Positions 16,382-25,355 of a DNA stretch of 64,000 bases are shown piece after piece. The notes under the pieces were generated by a model. That model saw only the letters and a program-made list of their open reading frames with translations, had not been told where the DNA came from and searched no databases. The first letter of the stretch is position 1, and every line of letters starts with the position of its first letter. A program made the position numbers and the translations under genes. This DNA comes from JAGXTF01 sp044224315 (GTDB lineage Bacteria > Bacteroidota > Bacteroidia > NS11-12g > UBA955): the NCBI GenBank assembly GCA_044224315.1, contig JBGAKR010000001.1, forward strand, positions 1,364,001 through 1,428,000, read 5' to 3'.

Positions 16382-17443
16382 ATGCGACAATTATTAAAAA
16401 AAGGCTTACTGCTGGGTGTTTTACTGGCGGGCATTCATATGGCGAATGCCCAAACCACACTAAACATTTGTACAGTGCGCAATCTTATACTCACCATTTA
16501 TACCGTAAGCGGTAAAGCGGTGGCCTGGCAATGGTCTTTGCCGGGCGCAACCTATAGTGGCCCACTGAATGACAGTTTTGTAAGCGGAGTTAAATACAAT
16601 ACTCCGGGAAAATACACTGCCACCTGTAAGGTTACATTCAGCACTGGAAAAGACAGCAACAATGTATTTATAATCAATGCCTTTGATGGCACTGTGCAAC
16701 CTATTCCGTTGCGCGATACAGTAATTTGTGGCAATGTAAATCTTACCCTGGATGCAGGCAATGCCACCCAAACCATAGCGCGCTATAAATGGACGCCCGG
16801 CGCACAAACCACCCGCACCATCAATGTTACTTCGCCTCAAACCTACGGGGTAAGTGTATATACTACCGACGATTATTCCTATGCCCCGGGCTGTGTGGGT
16901 TGCAGGGCATGCGATAGTGCATTTAAGCAGGCAGTGGTTACTTTGGGCGCCCCCGCTACGGTTGATTTAGGTCCCAACCGGTTTATCTGCAACGATAACC
17001 CTATTACCCTGGATGCAGGCTCGGGGTATACAAGCTATTTATGGACCCCCGGAAATGAAACCAGCCAAACTATTACCATTGCTGCAGGCGGCACCTATGG
17101 CGTTACTGTAGAAAATTCCGATGGATGCAAGGCCAGTGATATCGTAACATTCAGAGACAGTTGCCCTATGCTCATTTTTATGCCCAACGCTTTTACCCCG
17201 GATGATAATGGATTGAATGATATTCTTATCTGGAAAGGCAACATGAAAATGAAAAATTACCAGCTAAAAATTTACAACCGCTGGGGCCAAAAAATGTTTG
17301 ATAGCGAAGATCCTACCAAGGGTTGGGATGGAAAATACCAGGGTAAAAATGCCATTGAAGGCGTTTATACTTATTTGCTGGAGTGTGTTGATGCCAACGA
17401 AAACCGCCACGTATTAAAAGGCAACATAAGCCTGCTGCGCTAA
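16382..17443 (+). CDS. Secreted PKD-like protein with type B T9SS (gliding-motility-associated) C-terminal domain
   Basis: 353 residues. Signal peptide MRQLLKKGLLLGVLLAGIHMANAQ, then a PKD-like part (WQWSLPGATYSG), then two similar modules, each with TLDAG...Y(K/L)WTPG and TY(G)VxV. The last 90 residues are a type B sorting domain: FMPNAFTPDDNGLNDILIW, IYNRWGQKMFDS, then GWDGKYQGKNAIEGVYTYLL. Such proteins are exported by T9SS and often associate with the SprF/PorP-type machinery, but no sprF gene is adjacent. ATG 16382 is preferred because the alternative at 16364 is a TTG ahead of a poor signal. It is followed four bases later by the pterin dehydratase. Confidence 0.92.
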   Translation: MRQLLKKGLLLGVLLAGIHMANAQTTLNICTVRNLILTIYTVSGKAVAWQWSLPGATYSGPLNDSFVSGVKYNTPGKYTATCKVTFSTGKDSNNVFIINAFDGTVQPIPLRDTVICGNVNLTLDAGNATQTIARYKWTPGAQTTRTINVTSPQTYGVSVYTTDDYSYAPGCVGCRACDSAFKQAVVTLGAPATVDLGPNRFICNDNPITLDAGSGYTSYLWTPGNETSQTITIAAGGTYGVTVENSDGCKASDIVTFRDSCPMLIFMPNAFTPDDNGLNDILIWKGNMKMKNYQLKIYNRWGQKMFDSEDPTKGWDGKYQGKNAIEGVYTYLLECVDANENRHVLKGNISLLR

Positions 17444-17447
17444 GAAT

Positions 17448-17687
17448 ATGTGGGCCGAGGAAAACAATCAATTACACGCAATTTTTAAATTTAACGATTT
17501 TTTAAAGGCTATGCTTTTTGTGCAAAAATGTGCCGAAATTATGCACGAAATGAATCACCATGCTACCTGGCAAAACACTTATAACACCGTAGAGGTATGG
17601 CTTTCAACGCACGATGCAGGTAATACGGTTACCGAAAAAGACCATGTCCTGGCCGATAGAATGTCGGCTGTTTTTACTACAATTTAA
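17448..17687 (+). CDS. 4a-hydroxytetrahydrobiopterin dehydratase-like protein
   Basis: 79 residues, slightly short for the family (usually 95-115). The core motif reads MNHHATWQNTYNTVEVWLSTHDAG, matching the HHPxWxNxYxxVxVxLxTH pattern of pterin-4a-carbinolamine dehydratases except Ala for Pro. The Glu, the His pair, the Trp and the later Asp are kept. The enzyme recycles tetrahydropterin after aromatic amino acid hydroxylation. No hydroxylase gene is near. It starts four bases after the T9SS gene stop and overlaps the end of the convergent esterase gene by 11 bp. Confidence 0.85.
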   Translation: MWAEENNQLHAIFKFNDFLKAMLFVQKCAEIMHEMNHHATWQNTYNTVEVWLSTHDAGNTVTEKDHVLADRMSAVFTTI

Positions 17688-20613
17688 TAAACGGAATAAT
17701 CCATTTTCCGGTTTGAATGCAATACATACCGGGAGATAAAGTATCAACTTCTATTTGCCGTTTTGCATTCCAATTTCCAGCACTGATTATACGTCCATAC
17801 ACATTAGTAATTGTATATGTCGGGGGCAGGTTTTCATGGGTTTCTACCCTGATATAATCACTGCAAGGATTAGGAAAAACCCGGGCAAAATCTTGTGTAA
17901 TTTTCACAGAATTTATACATTTTTGGTTATAAACATTGCAGTTTTTACTTGCCTCACAACCATGTGAATCTATAGCACCAAAAATATAAATACCCGGGGT
18001 AGAAATGGCAATATTTGATTTGTTTACTCCATTTAAAGTCCAGCTATAACCCTTATGCAGCGAGGGTTTCCATACATCTCCCTCACAAAGGGTTGTATCA
18101 CTTGGTATGGATATTTGCGGAGTTTTATATAATATTAATTGTACAGTATCAGTATAAATACAACCCTCGGAATTTTGAACCTTACAGCTAATATTTCCGG
18201 GTATGGGTGTAGTATATTTTGAAGATGTAGTTCGGATTCCATTCCACTCATAAATCTGCACTGGATAAGGGCAAATAAATTGGGCTTTATTTCCGGGGCA
18301 CACACTGGTATCGGGCCCCAGAGAAAATACCGGCAAGGGTTTTTCATCTATGGAAATGGTATCATTTTGAAAACAACCATGGCTGTCTTTCAATATAAAA
18401 AATTTGTCAGATTTAGTATTTACATACAGTCTGTTTGGCAATGGAGTTTGATTTTGGTACCATGCAGTAAAGCCTGCCGGAATCGATATTTGGGCCGAAT
18501 CGTACGGGCATAAGCGCATATTGATTTTGGGATTCTCTATCGGCATAAACTCTATAATTTCCGCGCTGTCGGTAGCTATACATCCATCGATATTTATTAC
18601 AGTAATATTGATTTTTCCGGCTTTGCTTCTGAATGTAGGGCTGGCAGTTTTTATTCCATTCCAGGTATAAAAATTAAAGTTATTGGCCACCGAAATCAGG
18701 GTGTCTTTGCCTGGGCAAACTGTGTAGGGTCCTTGAAGATCCACCTGGGCTGAGGCCGTTTTAACTTCTATTGTATCCTTAAAAATACAGCCCAAATTGG
18801 AGGTGGTGGTAACTATTATTTTCCCGCTATTTGGAGTAATAAATGTATTTCCATTTATTGAAATCTGATTCTGTTTCCAATTAATTTGCGCATAAATATT
18901 TAGGGGAATATTTAATTGCAAACTATCTCCGTTGCACAGGGTTGTATCTCTTCCCAAATGCGGTGCAGAGGTTTGATCTATAGAAGTAAATACGGCAAAA
19001 GTATCGCTGTTGCAACTGAGGTTTTTGTAATACATAATGGCAGTATAAGATTCGCCTTTAGTTGCATTTATTTTTACTTTGGCAGTTCTAAAAATACTGC
19101 CATCACTTTTACGTATCCATTTGTAGGTATAGCCTGGAATGCTGTCTTCCCCGATATAAAAATCCTTGCCAGGGCAACCGGTATAAATATTTTTGATACT
19201 GGGTTTTTGAACCGGAATTTTATCAAATCCCACCAGCCCGGCTTTGGTGCTGTTCTTAACCCATGGCTGATTGCCAACATTGCCATGATATGTTAAGTAC
19301 AGCGGATTGCAGGTGCCTTTATTTAATTTTAATACCACCCGGTTTTTTACAACGGAGCCTCCCGTAATCGAAACTGTATTATCACCGGTTAGATAAAAGA
19401 GGGTATGAAAATTGGCATCCACAAAAATCGAATCGTTGGGTTGCCTCATATTCAGCGTAATTTCGGAGTGCGATTCGTTTGAATAATAGGCGGATAAAAT
19501 GTTTGGAGGATCGATATTGGTTTTGCGTGCACTGCCGTACAAGTCTCTTGCAGTAAGGGCCGCCAGCTGTTTTCCAAGTAATTCATACCCGTTTACCATG
19601 GCATAATGGCAACCGTCGTGTCCGTTTAGCCCATTACTACTAATAACTTTTAGTTTTTGCAGGGTAAATTCAAACTTGCGCTGGTATTCGCATAGTTGGG
19701 CCGTAACTCCTCCGCAGCCGTTGCCACGCACCTGCACCAGATAGTTTTGATTTATACCGCTGTAATCTTTAAACCAATCGGTGTAAAGTGTCCTGAATAG
19801 GCTGTCGTGCAGTTTGGGTTGCGGCCCATCCGATTCACCCTGGAAGTATAAAATACCCCGTATATTTTTGCTTAATCCCGCTTTTCGGGCTCGGTATAAC
19901 AAACGGCCATAGCAGGTATAAATATTCTCGGGGTCTATGTTGTAGCGCTGGTGGTATGTGATGGGCGTGCCACCCACTGCTCCATTCAGGATGGCTACAG
20001 GAATGCCAAAACTATCCAGGATACTTTTTGCCAGCACTGTGCCCCATTGACCTATGCAACCGGGCCCGTAGTAGCCATCGCCATCCACAAAATGCCATTG
20101 CGAATCGGAAATGCATGCTGTTGGATCATAGGATGAAGTACCAAAACTTCGTAAAAAACTATCAAAATACTTTGTTTTTACCACCCCGGAGTATGAGTTT
20201 GCTACCGCATTGCTTTGGCCTTGAATGAGGAATACATCGCCAATAACAACATCATTAATGGTTTGCGAAAAACTGCTACTTCCTGTAAAATCAATTTTAA
20301 ATGTGTAATGGTATTTACCGGCTTTTAATTTTATGCGGTAATCAAAAGGGGCCAGGCCGCCGCTATAGGTTAGTGTTACGGTTCTGGCATTAATCAGGTT
20401 GCCGTTTTGGTAGGTACTGAATTGGGCTGAGGAGTACTTTCCGTTTAGTGCATTGCCCGCAATTTTGATTTCAGCCTGATTGGTTTTTACATCACGGGGT
20501 ATTAATGCATAGTTCAGCGGGCATGCGCTAAACTGCACCTGGGCCTGCATTTGAGACACAAATGTAAGTAATAAAACCCCTGATATTATTTGCAAACGGC
20601 CCCCCATAGCCAT
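17677..20613 (-). CDS. SASA-type (sialate O-acetylesterase-like) secreted esterase with T9SS type A domain
   Basis: 978 residues. After the signal peptide comes a beta-sandwich region, then an SGNH hydrolase of the SASA family. The nucleophile motif GDVFLIQGQSNA puts Ser at about 135, GGTPI follows, FQGESDG is at about 265, and the Asp/His pair is in HDGCHY near 340. Such enzymes remove acetyl groups from sugars. About six Cys-bearing PKD/Ig-like modules follow (repeated pattern LGxDTxxCxG...GCxxxD), then a T9SS type A domain (VFPNPCSDYIRVETH, YTITNVYGRII). TATATTCG, one base off a -7 box, lies just upstream and fits a start at Met3 (20607) equally well. It sits next to the glycosyltransferases, which fits action on surface glycan. 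Confidence 0.88.
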   Translation of the reverse strand: MAMGGRLQIISGVLLLTFVSQMQAQVQFSACPLNYALIPRDVKTNQAEIKIAGNALNGKYSSAQFSTYQNGNLINARTVTLTYSGGLAPFDYRIKLKAGKYHYTFKIDFTGSSSFSQTINDVVIGDVFLIQGQSNAVANSYSGVVKTKYFDSFLRSFGTSSYDPTACISDSQWHFVDGDGYYGPGCIGQWGTVLAKSILDSFGIPVAILNGAVGGTPITYHQRYNIDPENIYTCYGRLLYRARKAGLSKNIRGILYFQGESDGPQPKLHDSLFRTLYTDWFKDYSGINQNYLVQVRGNGCGGVTAQLCEYQRKFEFTLQKLKVISSNGLNGHDGCHYAMVNGYELLGKQLAALTARDLYGSARKTNIDPPNILSAYYSNESHSEITLNMRQPNDSIFVDANFHTLFYLTGDNTVSITGGSVVKNRVVLKLNKGTCNPLYLTYHGNVGNQPWVKNSTKAGLVGFDKIPVQKPSIKNIYTGCPGKDFYIGEDSIPGYTYKWIRKSDGSIFRTAKVKINATKGESYTAIMYYKNLSCNSDTFAVFTSIDQTSAPHLGRDTTLCNGDSLQLNIPLNIYAQINWKQNQISINGNTFITPNSGKIIVTTTSNLGCIFKDTIEVKTASAQVDLQGPYTVCPGKDTLISVANNFNFYTWNGIKTASPTFRSKAGKINITVINIDGCIATDSAEIIEFMPIENPKINMRLCPYDSAQISIPAGFTAWYQNQTPLPNRLYVNTKSDKFFILKDSHGCFQNDTISIDEKPLPVFSLGPDTSVCPGNKAQFICPYPVQIYEWNGIRTTSSKYTTPIPGNISCKVQNSEGCIYTDTVQLILYKTPQISIPSDTTLCEGDVWKPSLHKGYSWTLNGVNKSNIAISTPGIYIFGAIDSHGCEASKNCNVYNQKCINSVKITQDFARVFPNPCSDYIRVETHENLPPTYTITNVYGRIISAGNWNAKRQIEVDTLSPGMYCIQTGKWIIPFIKL

Positions 20614-20628
20614 ACGAATATAGCAATA

Positions 20629-21612
20629 TTATTTATACTTGGGGCCGGCAAAGATTGCCCCGATGGTTTTAAAGGGATGCAAGAGCATGAATAACAATGC
20701 GCCTGATTTGAAAATGCCTGCATTTTTCGCCAACCGCAAAAGCTGATAATGAATGACAGATTCGAAGGCGGCGGTTTGGAATAATTTTTTATCGCGATTT
20801 TGTTTGCGGGCATTAGCTAAAAATTTGCGAATAATTTGGGCATCCTCGGGTTTTATTTTGTGGTTGCTGCGTAAAAATTCGCGGATTAAAGACAATTCAT
20901 TGCGCCCGGGGTTTAAGTCTAACAGTGCAAAATTCCGTTGCATCAGGGTTTCTAGCTTGCCTACAAAATCGTATTTACGGTATTTATGGATCAGTGCATT
21001 TTGATTGTCCTGGTAATAAGTGCAACCCTTTTGGGGCATTACCGCAATTTTTTCTTTTAAAAAAATCTGGCAGTAAAATGCGTAATCCTCCAGGTATTCA
21101 AATTGTGCATCATACTCAATTAAGGATTTTTTATTTCGAAACATGAGTGATGATTGCACCAATGGATTGCGAAAAAAAAGCCAGGCTTTTATTTGCTCGG
21201 CATTGCCCGGCCAGCTCACGGATTTTACTTTTTTATCGTTGCGAACTTCAACCGCAGTGCCCACCATAAATACATCGCTATGTACTTCAAGGTAATTGTA
21301 CTGAGATGCAAGCCTGCCGGGCAACATATAATCATCGGCATCCAACCAGGCCAGGTATTTGCCCCGGGCTTTTTGTACCAAATAGTTGCGCGCAAATACA
21401 ATTCCCTTATTCTCAGTGCCCTCAAATATTTTTATTCTGGGATCAGAAAATGCAGTTATTATTTTTTTTGAATCATCCGTGGGACCATCCAGGTAAATTA
21501 ATAGTTCGAAATTTTCTACCGATTGGTTTAGTACCGACCATATGGCCTGCCGCAATGTGTTTTGCGCGTTGTACACGGGCATTAAAACCGATATGGGCAG
21601 GGCAGTACTCAT
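20629..21612 (-). CDS. Family 2 glycosyltransferase
   Basis: 327 residues. The GT-A nucleotide-sugar binding part reads ISVLMPVYNAQNTLRQAIWS (about 7-26), the DxD-type motif is YLAWLDADDYM (about 90-100), and FEYLEDYAFYCQIFLKE holds the likely catalytic acidic pair. It adds a sugar to a growing glycan. The gene overlaps the preceding glycosyltransferase gene by 4 bp. The C-terminal 40 residues contain a weakly hydrophobic stretch (ALLFMLLHPFKTIGAIF). Confidence 0.92.
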   Translation of the reverse strand: MSTALPISVLMPVYNAQNTLRQAIWSVLNQSVENFELLIYLDGPTDDSKKIITAFSDPRIKIFEGTENKGIVFARNYLVQKARGKYLAWLDADDYMLPGRLASQYNYLEVHSDVFMVGTAVEVRNDKKVKSVSWPGNAEQIKAWLFFRNPLVQSSLMFRNKKSLIEYDAQFEYLEDYAFYCQIFLKEKIAVMPQKGCTYYQDNQNALIHKYRKYDFVGKLETLMQRNFALLDLNPGRNELSLIREFLRSNHKIKPEDAQIIRKFLANARKQNRDKKLFQTAAFESVIHYQLLRLAKNAGIFKSGALLFMLLHPFKTIGAIFAGPKYK

Positions 21613-22583
21613 TTCTTACGCAGCGAATTTACAATGGGTATGGCATATTGGGTGGCTTCTTTTACATCCAATTTTTGCAAGGCAGGGTAATTAATTTCTG
21701 GTAAATTATTTTCAGAAAGATAGGCAATAAGCCCATCTACATTTTCAAATATTTTTCCACCTCCCAATTTAATCATTTCATCTAAACCTCCGCCTCCAAT
21801 GCCCAGTACCGGTGTTCCAACACAAAAACTTTCATGGGCCACACGGTTCCATCCCTCTTCAATTTTATTGATAATAATGGTGTATTTAGACAAGGCCATT
21901 TGTTTTAAATAAGCCTCATGGGTAGCAAAGTGACTCAAAGGAAAATCGTTGGCTGTAGCGCCCGTATAATCGCTGAAATATGGGGCCATGTTTTGTTTTT
22001 TTAATGCATCAATTAAAATTAAATACCCTTTTTTATCTATTTTTTCCGACCATTGGCCCAGGTGAATCAGGTTACTTTTTTTATGCACTACATCCCTGTA
22101 AAATTGGAGTTTAGCGGTTTCCATCAAATTTGGAAAAACATATATATTTTCATTAAACCCAAAATTATTTTTAAAATACTTTTTCCAATATTCAGCTACC
22201 ACAACAAGCGTAAATTTACGGGGATTTTTAGCAGCTTGTTTTAATAACGCATTGAGCAGAATATAATACAGCCGTGGTTTTCCGTCTCGCGGGTCGTAAT
22301 TGTGCAGCACCAACACAATTTTATTTTGTGTAAATAAATTGCGCAAATACACAGGCCAAGCAAGGCGTGCAACGGTAATAACAACATCGGCTTTGGCGTT
22401 TTTAAAGGCTAAAAAAAACAATTGAATCCAACCCCAAATGCCTTTATAATTTTTGCGAAAACGAATGTCTTTAAAACAAAGGTCACAATTAAGCAAACCA
22501 TCGGCCAAGGCGGAACTCAGGGTTTTTTCGTGGTAGTAACCACCGGTTTCATGCAGTCCGTGCGAAATATATTTGATCTGCAT
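21609..22583 (-). CDS. GT-B fold glycosyltransferase (family 4/1-like)
   Basis: 324 residues starting at ATG 22583 (MQIKYISHGLHETGGYYHE); the frame extends 12 bp further only through a TTG. The C-terminal Rossmann half has the nucleotide-sugar site EGWNRVAHESFCVGTPVLGIGGGGLDEMI (about 250-280), with the retained Glu of family 4 (E in HESF). The N-terminal half is less conserved. It lies 15 bp after fcl and overlaps the GT2 gene by 4 bp, so fcl-GT-GT is one transcription unit. A fucosyl donor role for fcl makes one of these two a possible fucosyltransferase, but the sequence does not prove it. Confidence 0.85.
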   Translation of the reverse strand: MQIKYISHGLHETGGYYHEKTLSSALADGLLNCDLCFKDIRFRKNYKGIWGWIQLFFLAFKNAKADVVITVARLAWPVYLRNLFTQNKIVLVLHNYDPRDGKPRLYYILLNALLKQAAKNPRKFTLVVVAEYWKKYFKNNFGFNENIYVFPNLMETAKLQFYRDVVHKKSNLIHLGQWSEKIDKKGYLILIDALKKQNMAPYFSDYTGATANDFPLSHFATHEAYLKQMALSKYTIIINKIEEGWNRVAHESFCVGTPVLGIGGGGLDEMIKLGGGKIFENVDGLIAYLSENNLPEINYPALQKLDVKEATQYAIPIVNSLRKK

Positions 22584-22598
22584 GGCCTTTTTCAAAAT

Positions 22599-23540
22599 TT
22601 AACTTTTTTCGGTCGTGTAGCGGTTTACAAAATCCTGGTAAGCCAGGGCAATGCCTTGTTCCAAATCTACTTTGGGGCGCCATCCGGTGGCAAATAGCCG
22701 GCCGCTGTCCATAAGTTTGCGCGGGGTACCATTGGGTTTGCTGCTATCAAAGGTAAGTTCACCCTCAAAACCAATTACTTTTTTAACCAATAATGCCAGG
22801 TCTTTGATGCTGATATCGGAGCCATAACCCACATTTACAAATTGCTTTTCGTTGTAGTTCAACAGCAGGTATACAAGCGCATCGGCCAGATCGTCGGCAT
22901 ATAAAAATTCGCGCAAGGGTGAACCATCGCCCCAGATTTCCACGCTGGATTTTTGCTGCATTTTAGCCTCATGAAATTTGCGGATTAAGGCGGGTAATAC
23001 ATGCGAATTTTCGGGGTGATAATTGTCGTTTGGCCCATACAAATTGGTCGGCATGGCGCTTATGAAATTGCAACAGTATTGATCGCGGTACGCCTCACAC
23101 ATTTTTATGCCGGTAATTTTGGCAATGGCATAGGGCTCATTGGTGGGTTCAAGCAATCCGCTTAGCAGGTAATCTTCTTTCAGGGGCTGTGGGGCCAGCT
23201 TAGGATAGATACAACTACTGCCCAAAAACAAGAGTTTTTTAACCCCGTGTTTGTAGGCATAATGAATGATATTGTTTTGAATGCTGAGGTTGTCGTACAA
23301 AAACTCGGCCCTGTATATATTATTGGCTAAAATGCCGCCGACTTTAGCCGCTGCATTTATGACATAATCCGGTTTTTCGGTTTGGTAAAATCCCTCAACA
23401 GCGGTTTGGCTGCGCAAATCAAGTTCTTTGGAGGTGCGGGTAACAATATTATGAAAACCCTGAGAGTTTAAGGCTCGCACAATGGCAGAACCCACCATGC
23501 CGCGGTGCCCGGCTACGTATATTTTGGAGTTTGAATCCAC
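22599..23540 (-). CDS. fcl: GDP-L-fucose synthase
   Basis: Converts GDP-4-keto-6-deoxymannose to GDP-L-fucose by epimerisation and reduction. 313 residues from GTG 23540. The NADP motif GHRGMVGSAI is at about 11-20, SSCIYP supplies the catalytic Ser, YAIAK is the YxxxK pair, and ATGWRP is near the end. An extended frame to 23567 would need a TTG start, whereas a TATTTTTG promoter box (23545-23552) lies four bases before the GTG. This is the second enzyme of the pathway whose first enzyme, gmd, lies 650 bp upstream. A cytochrome c gene separates them. Confidence 0.95.
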   Translation of the reverse strand: MDSNSKIYVAGHRGMVGSAIVRALNSQGFHNIVTRTSKELDLRSQTAVEGFYQTEKPDYVINAAAKVGGILANNIYRAEFLYDNLSIQNNIIHYAYKHGVKKLLFLGSSCIYPKLAPQPLKEDYLLSGLLEPTNEPYAIAKITGIKMCEAYRDQYCCNFISAMPTNLYGPNDNYHPENSHVLPALIRKFHEAKMQQKSSVEIWGDGSPLREFLYADDLADALVYLLLNYNEKQFVNVGYGSDISIKDLALLVKKVIGFEGELTFDSSKPNGTPRKLMDSGRLFATGWRPKVDLEQGIALAYQDFVNRYTTEKS

Positions 23541-23544
23541 ACTA

Positions 23545-23552
23545 CAAAAATA
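23545..23552 (-). promoter_or_regulatory. -7 box TATTTTTG before fcl
   Basis: Exact TAnnTTTG, four bases before the GTG start of fcl. It supports the GTG and suggests a leaderless message. Confidence 0.55.
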
Positions 23553-23600
23553 CGCATAGCCGCGCAATAAATGCAGAAACGCTGTAAAGGCTTGGTTGGC

Positions 23601-24062
23601 CTACTTTGCCCCATCATTGGCCCGCAGGTAATTGAGTACCTCCAGGGCTTCATTTTCCTTCAGGGCGTTGTCGGTCATCTGGGTTTTATAGGTGTCGAAA
23701 AGTTCTTTTGCCACGGGATCTTTCTGGGTCATTTCCATCGGATTTGTAATCATGTTCAAAATCCAGTTGGCATTGCGCCTGCCGGTTACACCCTTCAGCC
23801 CGGGTCCAAGCAATTTTTCTTCCGTGTTTTTGTGGCAGGGAGTGCACTTACTTTCGTATATTTTTTTACCGTTTTCTACCATTTTGGCGTCGAAATCGGC
23901 CACTTTCGCATCGGTATATTTGCCTATTCCATTTGGATTGGCTGTGGGTACCAGGCTTGCAGCTGTGTCTTTTTTAGGGGCATTGTTATCGGCAGGTTGG
24001 CTGCCACCGCACGATGCAAATGCAATGCCTGCAACCAGGGTAATAATGAATGGATTTCGCAT
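23601..24062 (-). CDS. Small c-type cytochrome lipoprotein
   Basis: 153 residues. Lipoprotein signal MRNPFIITLVAGIAFAS-C-GG, a linker, then one class I cytochrome c domain with the heme motif CTPCH (about 73-77) and GPGLKGVTGRR. The distal Met is probably in MTDNALKENEALEVLNYL. It is likely anchored in an envelope membrane and used in electron transfer. Why it sits between gmd and fcl is unclear. It is probably transcribed separately. Confidence 0.9.
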   Translation of the reverse strand: MRNPFIITLVAGIAFASCGGSQPADNNAPKKDTAASLVPTANPNGIGKYTDAKVADFDAKMVENGKKIYESKCTPCHKNTEEKLLGPGLKGVTGRRNANWILNMITNPMEMTQKDPVAKELFDTYKTQMTDNALKENEALEVLNYLRANDGAK

Positions 24063-24187
24063 GGTTTTTGATTTGATAATACAAAATTGAAAATGTACCT
24101 TTAATTTAAAGGTGACCTAGGTCTTGTTGAAGAAAATAATTATTGTTTGAGTGAAATAAACAATGATTTACACGCTGTAAAAAATGC

Positions 24188-25324
24188 TTATTCGTAATAA
24201 TTTTTAGCGCCAAACCCACCTTCTTTCAGGTAGTTTTCCTTTTTCATCAGGTGCAGGTCGCTTTGCATCATATCGGTTACCAGTTCCTGCAAGCTGTGCT
24301 TGGCTACCCAGCCCAGTTTTTCTTTGGCTTTGGCAGCTTCTCCTATCAGTAAATCTACCTCAGTAGGGCGGAAATATTTGGGATCTACATTTACCAGTTC
24401 TTTTCCTATTTGGGCTTCTGTAATTTTAAGACCCAATTGTTCGCATTTTTCTTTGTCAATAAAGCCCAAAATGCCCTTTTCATTTACACCCTCACCATGA
24501 AACTCTATACCTAATCCTACTTCGCTAAAAGCCATGCGCACAAACTCGCGTATTTCGGTGGTTTTGCCCGTAGCAATCACAAAATCTTCAGCCGTATTTT
24601 GTTGCAACATCAGGTACATCGCCTCTACATAATCTTTGGCATGGCCCCAGTCGCGGCGCGAGTTGAGGTTACCCAAATACAATTTATCCTGCAATCCAAG
24701 GGCAATGCGGGAAGCAGCTCGGGTAATTTTGCGGGTTACAAAAGTTTCACCTCTCACCGGACTTTCATGGTTAAACAATATTCCGTTGCAGGCATACATG
24801 CCATAGGCTTCGCGGTAGTTTACAGTAATCCAGTATCCATACATTTTGGCTACGGCGTATGGGCTGCGTGGATAAAACGGGGTAGTTTCGGTTTGGGGTA
24901 CAGCCTGCACCAATCCATATAATTCGCTGGTACTTGCCTGGTAAATGCGGGTTTTTTCAACTAAGCCCAGGATGCGAACCGCTTCCAGAATACGAAGGGT
25001 TCCGATTGCATCGGCATTGGCGGTATACTCTGGAGTTTCAAAACTAACCTGTACGTGACTTTGGGCCGCCAGGTTATAAATTTCATCGGGTTGTACCTCC
25101 TGAATAATGCGAAGGAGATTGGTGCTATCGGTAAGGTCGCCGTAATGCAAGTGCATGCGGGCACCAGATTTGTGCGGGTCTTCGTAGATATGGTCTATCC
25201 TTTCTGTATTAAAAAGCGAACTGCGACGCTTGATGCCATGCACGGTATAGCCTTTTTTCAAAAGAAATTCTGCGAGATACGCACCATCCTGTCCTGTGAT
25301 ACCTGTAATTAATGCAACCTTCAT
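24188..25324 (-). CDS. gmd: GDP-mannose 4,6-dehydratase
   Basis: First step of GDP-L-fucose (and GDP-rhamnose or perosamine) synthesis: removes water from GDP-mannose to give the 4-keto-6-deoxy sugar. 378 residues, full length. The NADP motif GITGQDGAYLAEFLLKKGY is at about 8-26, YQASTSELYG holds the catalytic Thr/Ser-Glu, and YPRSPYAVAK is the YxxxK. RRDWGHAKDYVEAMYLMLQ and the end are typical. Start ATG 25324, since the longer frame would use TTG. It is divergent from the deacetylase gene, with only 31 bp between start codons. Confidence 0.97.
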   Translation of the reverse strand: MKVALITGITGQDGAYLAEFLLKKGYTVHGIKRRSSLFNTERIDHIYEDPHKSGARMHLHYGDLTDSTNLLRIIQEVQPDEIYNLAAQSHVQVSFETPEYTANADAIGTLRILEAVRILGLVEKTRIYQASTSELYGLVQAVPQTETTPFYPRSPYAVAKMYGYWITVNYREAYGMYACNGILFNHESPVRGETFVTRKITRAASRIALGLQDKLYLGNLNSRRDWGHAKDYVEAMYLMLQQNTAEDFVIATGKTTEIREFVRMAFSEVGLGIEFHGEGVNEKGILGFIDKEKCEQLGLKITEAQIGKELVNVDPKYFRPTEVDLLIGEAAKAKEKLGWVAKHSLQELVTDMMQSDLHLMKKENYLKEGGFGAKNYYE

Positions 25325-25333
25325 TATTTTGCG

Positions 25334-25341
25334 CAAAATTA
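25334..25341 (-). promoter_or_regulatory. -7 box TAATTTTG before gmd
   Basis: Exact TAnnTTTG, nine bases before the gmd ATG. It lies inside the 31-bp gap shared with the divergent deacetylase gene. Confidence 0.5.
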
Positions 25342-25355
25342 CGCATTTAGGGCAG

